Part shown: positions 1 through 7,977 of the stretch, piece by piece | Layout of the letters: the number at the start of each line of letters is the position of its first letter | Numbering within the stretch: the stretch's first letter is position 1 | Assembly (NCBI GenBank): GCA_944362615.1 | Contig: CALVTM010000001.1 | Location: forward strand, 230,227-294,226 | Reading direction: 5' to 3' | Length of the DNA: 64,000 nucleotides | Source of the DNA: an uncultured Clostridia bacterium | Lineage (GTDB): Bacteria; Bacillota; Clostridia; Christensenellales; Pumilibacteraceae | Program-made: the position numbers and the translations under genes | Notes under the pieces: generated by a model | Told to the model about the DNA's origin: nothing | Seen by the model: only the letters and a program-made list of their open reading frames with translations | Database searches by the model: none

Positions 1-75
1 CCATATCGCAATGCCGATCACAAGTCCCACTACAAGTACTGCGGCGACTATTATGATTATTTCAATCGGTCCCAT
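1..75 (-). CDS. FeoB-associated small membrane protein, N-terminal part (runs off left edge)
   Basis: The reading frame starts at ATG 75-73, 13 nt after the feoB stop, with a GGAGG ribosome binding site at 81-85 (spacing 5). The 25 visible codons encode a short start (MGPIE) followed by an almost wholly hydrophobic single helix rich in I, V, L and A. A tiny one-helix protein directly after feoB fits the FeoB-associated Cys-rich membrane protein family, whose Cys cluster would lie beyond the edge. The family call rests on position and the helix only. It is the third gene of the feoA-feoB operon. Confidence 0.6.
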   Translation of the reverse strand, partial: MGPIEIIIIVAAVLVVGLVIGIAIW

Positions 76-88
76 GTGTACCTCCGGT

Positions 89-2368
89 TTATGCCGTCTT
101 TATCTTCTTCTGTTCTTCTTTGGCTTTAAGACGCTTATTGATGATGACTATCACTGCTACGGCTATCGCCCACGCTGCTGCCCATACGGCTACAGGCCAG
201 ATGAATTCACCTATCGTGTATATCATTGACGAAACCAGATAACTCGATCCGAGCCAGAACAGAAGCGTCCAGCGGAAGCTCTTTTTGGTGAGCTCTCCTC
301 TTGCCGTCGCAACAGCTGCAAAGCAAGGAATCGTAAGCATATTGAAAGCTATAAACGCAATCAGTCCGGCGCCGCTTATTCCGGTAACTCCCATGAGCGC
401 GTCTATCGCGGCTATACCGTCCTCTCCCGCCGCCTCAAGATCAAAGCCGGCTACTACTGCTGCGGCAAGCGTTCCGAACGTCGCTATGACGTTTTCCTTC
501 GCTATCAGTCCGGTTATAGCTGCTACCGCGAATACCCAGCCGACAGCCCCGAGCTGTGCGCCAAAACCTACCGGAGTAAACAGAGGCTGTACCAGCTTAC
601 CCAGACTTGCAAGTATACTGCTTCCCATATCTTCGTCCGAAACAAATCCCCAGTCCCATGTGAAGTGAGAGAAAAACCAGATTATTATCGTGGACGCAAG
701 TATTATCGTGAACGCCTTTTTGATGAAGTGCTTTGCTTTATCCCAAAGGTGGAGCATCGTGCTCCTGAAGCCGGGACGACGATAGTTGGGAAGCTCCATT
801 ATGAACGGAGAGAGTTCTCCGCGCATCGTCGTACTGCGCATGAGTATTACGGAAACAAGCGCGACGCACATACCCAGCAGGTACATCAGCATTGTTATTA
901 CATCCGCATTACCGAAACCCGATGCCGTCACAAGCGCGCCCGCACATCCTCCGAGAATAGGAAGTTTGGCACCGCATGAGAAAAACGGTATTACGCGTAC
1001 GGTCGCCGTCCTCTCCTTTTCATCCGCAAGAGTACGCGTGTTTATCATTGCGGGTACGCTGCATCCGAATCCCATTATCATCGGCATGAGCGCGCGTCCG
1101 GATAATCCGAGTTTGCGGAGGAGTCTGTCAAGTATGAACGCCACTCTTGCCATGTATCCGCTGTCCTCAAGCAACGAGAAGAAAAGGAACAGAACGAGTA
1201 TCTGGGGAAGGAACCCGATCACGGCAAACAGTCCGCCGAGCACACCGTCCACTACGAAACCTTGCGCCCAGTCGGCAGCCCCAGCTGCCGCCATGCCTTC
1301 GCCTATGCCGCCCGATATCGCTCCGGTTATGCCTTCAATGAATTTCTGAAGTATCACACCGGGAGACGATATTCCGGCGCTGCTTCCGAACAAGCCCTCA
1401 AAAGGCGTGCCTTCAAACATCGTCCAGTCCCCGCCTGCGCCGAGTGCGGGGGCAAGGAATAAGAGATTTTCAGAAAAGGTCAAATGGAATATCACGAATA
1501 ATATCACTACGAAAAGAGGTATACCCGCCCACTTGTTTGTCAGCACTCGGTCGATCTTTTCCGACATTTTAAGCCTCTTACCCTCGCCCGACTTACGAGT
1601 GAGCGCAGGAGAATAATTGGCAGTTATGTAATCGTAACGCGCATTTGCAAAGAACGCTTCCCAGTCATTGCCGAATGTTGCGTCCTTCATTCCGCGCGTG
1701 TAGTTGTTGACGAACGCCGCCGTCTTTTTGTGGTTTTCGCTTTCCAGACTGTCACCTTCCGTGAGCTTTATCGCATGGAAGAGCGGAGAACTCACTCCGT
1801 CGTCGCGCATACGCACTGCGGCTTCTTCGATCGCAGGCGCAAGCATCGTGCTTCCGAGTACGCTCACACCCTGACGTTTGCGTTTTGCCGCGGCTATCGT
1901 CCTGTCTATCAGCTCTTTTATGCCTTTGCCCGTGACCGCGGATACGCTCACTACCGGCATATCCAGTCGCTCCTCGAGCAGCTTTACGTCTATCTTGTCT
2001 CCGTTCTTTTCAAGTTCGTCCGCCATGTTAAGCGCAACTACGATTGGAACGTCCATCTCCATAAGCTGGGTCGTAAGATAAAGGTTGCGTTCGAGGTTCG
2101 TCGAATCAACTATGTCGATCACGCAATCCGGTTTATTGTCCAGTATAAAGTTACGCGCAATCACCTCTTCCGGCGTGTACGGCGAAAGCGAATATATGCC
2201 GGGAAGATCCACAACCACAAACGGTTCGCTCCCCTTTTTGCATACGCCTTCGCGCTTGTCTACGGTCACGCCCGGCCAGTTGCCTACATGAGCCGTCGCG
2301 CCTGTAAGCGCGTTGAACAGAGTCGTTTTTCCGCAGTTGGGATTTCCGGCCAGTGCTACTCTTATCAT
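89..2368 (-). CDS. feoB: Ferrous iron transport protein B
   Basis: This is a 759-residue GTP-driven ferrous iron transporter of the cytoplasmic membrane. The N-terminal G domain shows the G1 P-loop GNPNCGKTTLFNALTG near residue 8, a DLPG G3 motif and NMAD as G4. It is followed by the helical insertion domain and a polytopic C-terminal half with the Gate motifs, including a GFGCSVPA stretch. Length is normal for the family. The ATG overlaps the feoA stop as ATGA (2365-2368), so the two are translationally coupled. No internal break is visible. Expression is probably iron-controlled through the neighbouring DtxR/MntR-type regulator and the palindrome upstream of feoA. Confidence 0.97.
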   Translation of the reverse strand: MIRVALAGNPNCGKTTLFNALTGATAHVGNWPGVTVDKREGVCKKGSEPFVVVDLPGIYSLSPYTPEEVIARNFILDNKPDCVIDIVDSTNLERNLYLTTQLMEMDVPIVVALNMADELEKNGDKIDVKLLEERLDMPVVSVSAVTGKGIKELIDRTIAAAKRKRQGVSVLGSTMLAPAIEEAAVRMRDDGVSSPLFHAIKLTEGDSLESENHKKTAAFVNNYTRGMKDATFGNDWEAFFANARYDYITANYSPALTRKSGEGKRLKMSEKIDRVLTNKWAGIPLFVVILFVIFHLTFSENLLFLAPALGAGGDWTMFEGTPFEGLFGSSAGISSPGVILQKFIEGITGAISGGIGEGMAAAGAADWAQGFVVDGVLGGLFAVIGFLPQILVLFLFFSLLEDSGYMARVAFILDRLLRKLGLSGRALMPMIMGFGCSVPAMINTRTLADEKERTATVRVIPFFSCGAKLPILGGCAGALVTASGFGNADVITMLMYLLGMCVALVSVILMRSTTMRGELSPFIMELPNYRRPGFRSTMLHLWDKAKHFIKKAFTIILASTIIIWFFSHFTWDWGFVSDEDMGSSILASLGKLVQPLFTPVGFGAQLGAVGWVFAVAAITGLIAKENVIATFGTLAAAVVAGFDLEAAGEDGIAAIDALMGVTGISGAGLIAFIAFNMLTIPCFAAVATARGELTKKSFRWTLLFWLGSSYLVSSMIYTIGEFIWPVAVWAAAWAIAVAVIVIINKRLKAKEEQKKIKTA

Positions 2369-2616
2369 TTCTTTACCTCCGACTTTGCGGATACATCGAC
2401 GTCCACAAGATCAGCTTCACTTTTCCTGAGCGACAGTGCATAACCGCGCAACACAACTTCTACCGGGTCTCCGAGAGGCGCGCGCTTCTTAAAAATTATC
2501 GGAGCGCTTTTCGTAACACCCATATCCAGCAGCCTCTTTCGCGTCCAGCCTTCGCCACGCGTCTCTACCACCACGCCGCTTTCGCCAGGATGCATTTCGC
2601 TTACTTTTTTTATCAT
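2365..2616 (-). CDS. feoA: Ferrous iron transport protein A
   Basis: An 83-residue cytosolic SH3-like protein that helps FeoB. The family pattern is clear: a MHPGESGVVVETRGEG start, a 'RLLDMGVTKSAPI' core and a C-terminal segment ending in LRKSEADLVDV. It is the first gene of the operon and overlaps feoB by 4 nt. The start at 2616 has a purine-rich AAGGGGA about 11 nt upstream. An internal ATG at 2595 is possible, but the first start fits the family length better. A consensus promoter lies at 2747-2775. Confidence 0.93.
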   Translation of the reverse strand: MIKKVSEMHPGESGVVVETRGEGWTRKRLLDMGVTKSAPIIFKKRAPLGDPVEVVLRGYALSLRKSEADLVDVDVSAKSEVKK

Positions 2617-2664
2617 AGGATTGTCCGTCCCCTTCGCCGCTTTTACGGCAGCTTAAATTTAAAT

Positions 2665-2680
2665 ATTAACTTTAGTTAAT
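2665..2680. promoter_or_regulatory. Palindrome in the feo leader, candidate metal-regulator operator
   Basis: ATTAACT-TT-AGTTAAT has perfect 7-bp arms. It lies about 60 nt downstream of the predicted feoA transcription start and 50 nt upstream of feoA. DtxR/MntR-family operators are A/T-rich palindromes of this size, and a gene for such a regulator is adjacent. That the regulator binds here is inference. Confidence 0.45.
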
Positions 2681-2746
2681 TATTTGGCTCGTATTAACGA
2701 CCGGACTTTGCCCGATCGATATTTACGCCAGCTCATTGACACACTT

Positions 2747-2775
2747 ATTATATTATTTGTAAGATCAAATGTCAA
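2747..2775 (-). promoter_or_regulatory. feoA promoter (sigma-A consensus)
   Basis: On the minus strand TTGACA (2770-2775) and TATAAT (2747-2752) are separated by exactly 17 bp, a perfect consensus. The predicted start near 2740 gives a leader of about 125 nt before feoA, which contains the palindrome at 2665-2680. Confidence 0.85.
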
Positions 2776-2805
2776 CAAAATTAGCCGGGGTTAATAAATT
2801 TTTTT

Positions 2806-3177
2806 TCAGTTTTTTTCTTCCTCATTTAGGAACTTTTTGATGGCGTCATAAGTTTCATCGCTTATGATATGTTCTATCATGCACGCATCACGCTCGGCAA
2901 ACTCGCCGCCTACCCCGAGTGTGACCAGAAATCTGCGAAGTACCTTATGCTTTTCGTAAACGCTTTCAGCACGCACCTTCCCCGCATCGGTAAGGTATAT
3001 GTGCATCCCTTCGGTTATGACATAACCCAGTTCTTTAAGCTTTCTTATCGCTTTTGTGACCGCCGGCTGCGATACGTTCAAACGACGAGCAACATCCACC
3101 TGATGGACCTGCGACTCGGTCTGCGAAATAATATGTATAGCCTCAAGGTAATCTTCTACACTCTGTTCTATTCTCAT
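2806..3177 (-). CDS. DtxR/MntR-family metal-dependent transcriptional regulator
   Basis: A 123-residue protein with an N-terminal winged helix-turn-helix (VDVARRLNVSQPAVTKAIRKL, about residues 27-47) and the start of a metal-binding and dimerisation domain containing Cys, Glu and His ligands (ERDACMIEHIISDETY). It lacks a C-terminal SH3 domain, so it is of the short MntR type. It lies directly upstream of feoAB on the same strand and likely senses Fe(II) or Mn(II) to repress feo. The start codon has no Shine-Dalgarno. The promoter -10 box ends 6 nt before the ATG, so the mRNA should be leaderless. There is no nearby internal ATG that would fit the domain better. Confidence 0.92.
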   Translation of the reverse strand: MRIEQSVEDYLEAIHIISQTESQVHQVDVARRLNVSQPAVTKAIRKLKELGYVITEGMHIYLTDAGKVRAESVYEKHKVLRRFLVTLGVGGEFAERDACMIEHIISDETYDAIKKFLNEEEKN

Positions 3178-3183
3178 GGTTAT

Positions 3184-3212
3184 AATATATCACATTATCG
3201 GCTGATTGTCAA
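3184..3212 (-). promoter_or_regulatory. Promoter of the DtxR/MntR-like gene, leaderless type
   Basis: TTGACA (3207-3212), 17 bp, TATATT (3184-3189). Only 6 nt separate the -10 box from the ATG at 3177, so transcription should begin at or next to the start codon. No purine-rich ribosome binding site exists in between. Confidence 0.75.
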
Positions 3213-3455
3213 CACCTCGCCCGCATGACCGTTCCGCATTGCCTGTCCGTTACAAAATATGCGTACAGGCAGATTATTATTCCCGGACATACGGCACGTC
3301 AGCAAATAAAAGCAGCCGCATGCATATCAGCAAACGACTGTCGTTTATCTGTTAAAATGCGCACGAAGCATACGCCCCTCCGGCAAGCTGTTGCGCAAAA
3401 GGGGTCGGTCCGAAGCTTTCGACACATAGCAATAAAGTCTTGCGTCAGCGCAGGA

Positions 3456-3656
3456 TCAGTATTTATTCTTTCGGAAATCACCCGAAACTTTATGTATCAG
3501 TACGTTGCCGCCGGTGCTTGCGGCGACTTTTTTCGCGTAATCGATCGCTTCCTTTTGCGTAGCGAAAATTTTCAACGCCTTTTCCGCCTTGGCTGCTTTC
3601 ACCTGCCATTTACCGTCCTCGCGCAGAGCGACGTGATAGGTCTTTCCGTCTGCCAT
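3456..3656 (-). CDS. DUF2188 domain protein
   Basis: A 66-residue basic protein that matches the DUF2188 pattern: an N-terminal 'YHVALREDGKWQVK' beta strand pair, a 'ATQKEAIDYAKKVA' helix and a C-terminal 'VLIHKVSGDFRKNKY' strand. Members are small soluble proteins of unknown function, often single-gene units. The ribosome binding site GGGAGG lies 7 nt before the ATG. The upstream neighbour on the same strand is the zinc-ribbon gene, with a hairpin in between. Confidence 0.8.
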   Translation of the reverse strand: MADGKTYHVALREDGKWQVKAAKAEKALKIFATQKEAIDYAKKVAASTGGNVLIHKVSGDFRKNKY

Positions 3657-3687
3657 TGTATTTTCCTCCCTTTAGTGTAATATATAA

Positions 3688-3712
3688 GCGGCAAAGCACA
3701 TTGCTTCGCCGC
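3688..3712 (-). terminator. Hairpin between the zinc-ribbon gene and the DUF2188 gene
   Basis: GCGGC-A-AAGCA, loop CAT, TGCTT-C-GCCGC gives two stacked perfect 5-bp stems around a mismatch. On the minus strand it is followed by a T/A-rich run (TTATATATTA), so termination may be partial. Confidence 0.5.
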
Positions 3713-3718
3713 TCGAAA

Positions 3719-4198
3719 TTACTTGATATTGTTTTTATCGCCGTTTAATGGCGCGCCGCACTTAGTGCAGTAGTCGCCGTCGCAGGGCACGAATGCGCCG
3801 CAGTTCTCACACGTTCTGCGCAAGCTCTTTCCGCACTTCTTGCAGAAATAGCTGTCTGCCGAATTGACCTCGCCGCACGTACATGTTATCGAGGCTTTGA
3901 CGTTGCATGCAGAAGTCGTCTCTCTGCTTCCCGTATTGTCAAGCGACGCGAATTCATTGAACTGTTCGGAAATTACGTACCTGACAACCTCGCGCTGAAA
4001 GCTAAATACAAACAGGAATACTCCGACAATTATAATAGGTATTCCGACAAACATTATATACCAAAGCGGACTGCCGTCTCTGACAAGTATTGCGCCGGCA
4101 ACGGTCAGGGCTATGCCGAAAAGCAGGAGCAATAATCCGCATATGCGCAATATGGTTTTAGCGTGCGGCGACCCGCCGCCTTTTTTGTTTTTTGACAT
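3719..4198 (-). CDS. Membrane protein with C-terminal double zinc ribbon
   Basis: The start ATG at 4198 (159 residues) is preferred over a longer frame because AAGG lies 8 nt upstream and a promoter lies just above. Residues about 15-65 form two hydrophobic helices (LRICGLLLLLFGIALTVAGA and a second GIPIIIVGVFLFVF segment). The C-terminal 45 residues hold two CxxC pairs in tandem, FCKKCGK and YCTKCGA, with partner CTCG and CENCG, a typical double zinc ribbon. The role is unknown; such proteins are common in clostridia. Confidence 0.75.
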   Translation of the reverse strand: MSKNKKGGGSPHAKTILRICGLLLLLFGIALTVAGAILVRDGSPLWYIMFVGIPIIIVGVFLFVFSFQREVVRYVISEQFNEFASLDNTGSRETTSACNVKASITCTCGEVNSADSYFCKKCGKSLRRTCENCGAFVPCDGDYCTKCGAPLNGDKNNIK

Positions 4199-4238
4199 AT
4201 ATATTACCTTATTTGTTCCCTTTTGATTGTATGCCGAT

Positions 4239-4267
4239 ATGTTAGCACAATTACGCGGATTTGTCAA
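4239..4267 (-). promoter_or_regulatory. Promoter of the zinc-ribbon gene
   Basis: TTGACA (4262-4267), 17 bp, TAACAT (4239-4244) on the minus strand, about 40 nt before the chosen ATG. It supports the 4198 start because a longer frame would begin upstream of this promoter. Confidence 0.6.
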
Positions 4268-4348
4268 ACACATTCCCTTTAAGTTGCGCGGCGTTTTCAC
4301 TTCCGTGCGTCCGCACAGTGAAACGCAGTATATTTTTACGATGAAACA

Positions 4349-4380
4349 CCGCGCTGCGTAATATGCCGCGCTGCGTAATA
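4349..4380. repeat. Two copies of a 15-bp intergenic repeat
   Basis: CCGCGCTGCGTAATA occurs at 4349-4363 and again at 4366-4380, spaced 17 bp. It lies downstream of the beta-helix gene and before its probable terminator arm. No function is evident. Confidence 0.6.
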
Positions 4381-4385
4381 AATAC

Positions 4386-4425
4386 GGCGCCTGCGGGTAC
4401 GACAAATGTCTGCCCCTCAGGCGCC
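4386..4425 (-). terminator. Terminator of the SipW-cargo operon
   Basis: GGCGCCTG (4386-4393) pairs perfectly with CAGGCGCC (4418-4425), with GGG/CCC pairs further in. On the minus strand it follows the beta-helix gene by 28 nt and runs into TATTTATT. Confidence 0.6.
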
Positions 4426-4452
4426 AAGAGTGGAAGGCTGATAAAATAATTG

Positions 4453-7400
4453 TTAATTTATTGACCCTATTTTTATATGTGTATATGAAGCAAGACCATA
4501 CTTTCCACGATCACTACCCAAATATTTTACATAATTACCTGCCAGATGGTCGCATATACTGTTTCTATTGATTAGCGAATTATCGTCGCCGTTATATATT
4601 GAAACTCCACTCGGTATTATATTATCCACATATACGGTACGATACCAATTATCGCCGCCGGCTACACCTATTCCGCCGCCATTGACACTTCTTTCTCTAT
4701 CTTTCTCAACCCACAATGAATCATCCCATTCTTTTCCAGCAGTTATCGGCTTCGCCTTGCCGCCGTAGAATTCACCGCCAGAGATTTGGACTTTATCGGC
4801 AGCGGGCGTGACATCGAAATACAATCCGGCGCGGTCGCCTTTTTCCTTTTCTCTGGAAACGCTTATCGTGCCGCCATATATATTAAGTTTACTTGTACTG
4901 TTGCCATACCAGATTCCGTCGTTATAGTCAGTCGGGCTGCACCCGCCCTTGTATTCCCCCTTGTGTATCGTTATTTCGCTGTTAGATCCGACATTTTTAT
5001 ATTTTTCCACCGCAATGGCAGCCTTGGTACCTTTAACGACAGGAGCGTTAACTGTTATACCCGAGGGCAATTCCTCATCTTCGGGTACATCACCACCAAA
5101 AGTAACAATAGATTCTCTCATTATCGAAACGCCTATCCTGCCGGTGGCGTTGAACGTGCCGCCGTAAATATTAGCTTCTGCGGTTGTGTCATCCGTGCCC
5201 GTTATAAATGCGCCGCTGCCTGCATAAGTGAAGCCATCTATCTTTGCGCTGCCGAAAGTACCGCCGTAAATATTGAGCGTGCCGCCATGCATACGCATTC
5301 CGTAAGAAGCGCCGGAGCCTGCGACAAGATCTCCGTTATATTTATAAGGATCGTTACCGGCATAAGTACCGCCATAAAGATTTGCAGTACCGTTGCTGAC
5401 AAGTATGCCGTTGCCGAATTTTGCCGCATAGGTACCAGAATAAACCTTAAGAATGCCGCCTTCTATCTCAACAGCATGTCCACCGGTTTTGTTTTTCAGA
5501 TAGTCCCAGTTGCTGTTCGTAGAATCGGAGTCGGGATTTCGGAAATAACCTCCACCTGATGGCTTTATATAATCTTCACCGTTTGTCTTTATTATAAGAT
5601 TTTTTTCCCCGCTTGCGCTGCCGAGCAAGACGGAAGTATCGGGGTTAGTTCCGCCGACATAAAGCCCGCCGCCGATTTCATTTATAAGCGTTCCTGCAGA
5701 TATTTTGACATCCGCTTTTGTCTGCGATGAAGTAACACGAACGGCGAAGCTATTTATCTCAAGCGCGTATAAATCGCCGCTATAATCATTGTCAATTCCC
5801 GTATGCGTCACATTTAACACAGCGCCTTCTGCGTCGAGAGAGCCGCCCTGGACGCAAATGCCGTCGTAGAATGCCGTCGTGCCGTTCCAAGCATATTTAC
5901 CCGTAATGGCCGACTCCACATTAACGGTCCCGGAAGCGAACTTTATGCTGCCGCCGTTGACATATATAGCAGTGCCATTTGTGGTTACTACGTCATAAGT
6001 ATATTTGGGCCCCCCTTCTTCGCCGAAAGCTATATCGCCGCCGGATCCGTCCTGCGCCTGCGCGGTTATTCCGAGCCCGTCGGACTTAATCGTCGCTTTG
6101 CCGTTCAGCATGACGCCGCCGCCCTGCGTGCTTATCGCAGTGGACGTGAGAGTTCCATTATTGAGCGCACCGGAAACATTGATGAGCGCACCGGAAACAT
6201 TAACAGTCAGCGAAGGAGCTGACTCATCGGCATTGACAGTATCTCCGGACACATCGGCATTGACAGTATCTTCGGAGTTATATGTTATATTATAAGTTTC
6301 GCCCGAAAGTACGGCAGAATCGGGGGAAGACGCGTATATGCCGACGGAATGCGCGCCGACGACATTTAATTTTACGTTTTTGCTGAGTTCGACCGTGCCG
6401 CCGGCGGCAAATATGCCGAAATTTTCGCTGCCGGACGTTACGGAGTCGTTATTCTTCATATCAACGGTCAAATTGGCTGCTTTAACGGTTCCGCCGGACG
6501 CATAAATGCCGGTCGAGCCGTTCAATTCGCCGTTATTACCCGAAAACGCAATATTTGCATTGGATATGTCGATCTCTCCGCCGTTGGCATAAATGCCGCG
6601 CGCATATGAGCCGCTGATTTTTATTGCAATTTCATCATCGGAAGACATGTCGAGTCTGCCGCCCCCTTCAATGCTGAGCGCGGCGCTTGTCATCCTTTCA
6701 CCGTCTTCTATCTTTTCCGGCGCGCCGGTCGTGTCCTTTTCGAAGCTGCCGCCGGTGACGACCATTTCGCCGCCGCTGACGCGGACGGTGTCGCCGTAAT
6801 CGGACGAGAATTTTCCGTCGGAAATGCGAAGATATTCGGACGAAGACTGAGAGTCGTAATCGCATGCGACGCAAACGCCGCCCTCGATCGTCTCAAACGC
6901 GCTGCCCGACTCCACCGCCATATAGCCGCCGGACGCGTATATGCCGTAAGTGTGCTCGACGCCGAAGTAGGAATGGTAAGCCCCGCCGCGCGCGTACATG
7001 TTGCCGCCCAGCATCTTGATCGTCGCATAATCGGGAGTGACTCCGCTCTCGCCCGCTGCGCTTTTCTTGACTTTGTAATAGCCGTATACGGTGACTTCGA
7101 TGACGCTTTCGCCGTCTGCCGGTCCGCTCACGACGCTCGTGTAATTGCCCTTATTTATGCAATACGAATAATAGAAATCCGCGCTGCCCGAAGAAGACGA
7201 GATCGCCGCGTGCGAGACAGTGTCGTCGTCCACTACATAGTAAAGATAGGTGTCTTTGGGAATGAGATCGGCGTTGCCGCTCCACCCGGACGTGAAATAC
7301 ATATTGCCGTTGACGTACGGATGATCGTTAACGGTGGAAACGTGAGGACTTATCACGGGCACGAAGACGGAACTGCCCGCCGCATATCCGTCGCCCGATT

Positions 7401-7968
7401 TTGTGTACACTATAGCGTCAGTCGATTTGCTTATGCTGCCGCCGGTGTGCTCTGATGCCACCGCGCTCTCATACTCCGCTTTTTTGGGGCCGCTGACGAA
7501 ATCGCCCGCGGCAACGGTCAGCGTGCCGCCGTCTATTTGCAGAACGCTGCCGACGGGGTTATAGAACGAGCCGCCGCCCTTGGTGTCGATAACCGTCATA
7601 CGGATGCCGTCGACGATATTAAGCATAGGCTCGCGGTTGTTTCGCTGGATCTCGTGACCGTTGAGGTCGAGAATAAGGTCGGAACCGACATCGGTAACGC
7701 CTTCGGTTATGATAAGCGGGTTATCCACTTCGTCCGCGATCTTGATGTTGGAATAGCCGTTTTCCACCGCCGCGACAAACTCGTCGGCAGTGCGGACTTC
7801 CACCTGTTCGGCAACGATATATTCAAGGTCGCCGTCGAATATGTCGGAAGCATGCTCCGCCTCTTCGGAATACCGCCCCTGCGTGAAAAGCACGCCGAGC
7901 ATCGTCGCAAGCAACAGCATAAAGAGGATGAAGACTATGAATCCGAATTTATTTTGAACAGCTTTCAT
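4453..7968 (-). CDS. Giant SipW-type exported beta-helix surface protein
   Basis: A 1171-residue secreted protein. The N-terminus has one hydrophobic segment (FIVFILFMLLLATMLGVLF) ending in TQGRYSEEAE, the alternate signal form shared with the neighbouring cargo proteins. The rest is built from many short strands of the type 'GGTLNIYGGTF' and 'ISGGEF', typical of right-handed parallel beta-helices in adhesins and pectate-lyase-like folds. No catalytic motif or LPXTG anchor is visible. The ribosome binding site AAGGAGGG overlaps the upstream stop, and the intergenic gap is 9 nt. It is the last gene of the operon. Base composition falls from GC-rich in the 5' half to more AT-rich in the 3' half. 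Likely role: an adhesin or fibre shaft exported by one of the two SipW peptidases. Confidence 0.8.
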   Translation of the reverse strand: MKAVQNKFGFIVFILFMLLLATMLGVLFTQGRYSEEAEHASDIFDGDLEYIVAEQVEVRTADEFVAAVENGYSNIKIADEVDNPLIITEGVTDVGSDLILDLNGHEIQRNNREPMLNIVDGIRMTVIDTKGGGSFYNPVGSVLQIDGGTLTVAAGDFVSGPKKAEYESAVASEHTGGSISKSTDAIVYTKSGDGYAAGSSVFVPVISPHVSTVNDHPYVNGNMYFTSGWSGNADLIPKDTYLYYVVDDDTVSHAAISSSSGSADFYYSYCINKGNYTSVVSGPADGESVIEVTVYGYYKVKKSAAGESGVTPDYATIKMLGGNMYARGGAYHSYFGVEHTYGIYASGGYMAVESGSAFETIEGGVCVACDYDSQSSSEYLRISDGKFSSDYGDTVRVSGGEMVVTGGSFEKDTTGAPEKIEDGERMTSAALSIEGGGRLDMSSDDEIAIKISGSYARGIYANGGEIDISNANIAFSGNNGELNGSTGIYASGGTVKAANLTVDMKNNDSVTSGSENFGIFAAGGTVELSKNVKLNVVGAHSVGIYASSPDSAVLSGETYNITYNSEDTVNADVSGDTVNADESAPSLTVNVSGALINVSGALNNGTLTSTAISTQGGGVMLNGKATIKSDGLGITAQAQDGSGGDIAFGEEGGPKYTYDVVTTNGTAIYVNGGSIKFASGTVNVESAITGKYAWNGTTAFYDGICVQGGSLDAEGAVLNVTHTGIDNDYSGDLYALEINSFAVRVTSSQTKADVKISAGTLINEIGGGLYVGGTNPDTSVLLGSASGEKNLIIKTNGEDYIKPSGGGYFRNPDSDSTNSNWDYLKNKTGGHAVEIEGGILKVYSGTYAAKFGNGILVSNGTANLYGGTYAGNDPYKYNGDLVAGSGASYGMRMHGGTLNIYGGTFGSAKIDGFTYAGSGAFITGTDDTTAEANIYGGTFNATGRIGVSIMRESIVTFGGDVPEDEELPSGITVNAPVVKGTKAAIAVEKYKNVGSNSEITIHKGEYKGGCSPTDYNDGIWYGNSTSKLNIYGGTISVSREKEKGDRAGLYFDVTPAADKVQISGGEFYGGKAKPITAGKEWDDSLWVEKDRERSVNGGGIGVAGGDNWYRTVYVDNIIPSGVSIYNGDDNSLINRNSICDHLAGNYVKYLGSDRGKYGLASYTHIKIGSIN
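6162..6271. repeat. Two short tandem duplications inside the beta-helix gene
   Basis: A 19-bp unit starting TGAGCGCACCGG occurs at 6162-6180 and 6183-6201 (period 21). A 20-bp unit starting CATCGGCATTGAC occurs at 6225-6244 and 6252-6271 (period 27). Both periods are multiples of 3, so the frame is kept and the protein shows duplicated 'NVSGAL' and 'DTVNAD' strings. Such repeats are prone to slippage. Confidence 0.8.
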
Positions 7969-7977
7969 TTTCCCTCC

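Noticed and set aside
3299..3481. A 60-codon frame upstream of the DtxR-like gene.
   Set aside because: No ribosome binding site, Cys/Arg-rich shadow-like composition and overlap with the DUF2188 gene.
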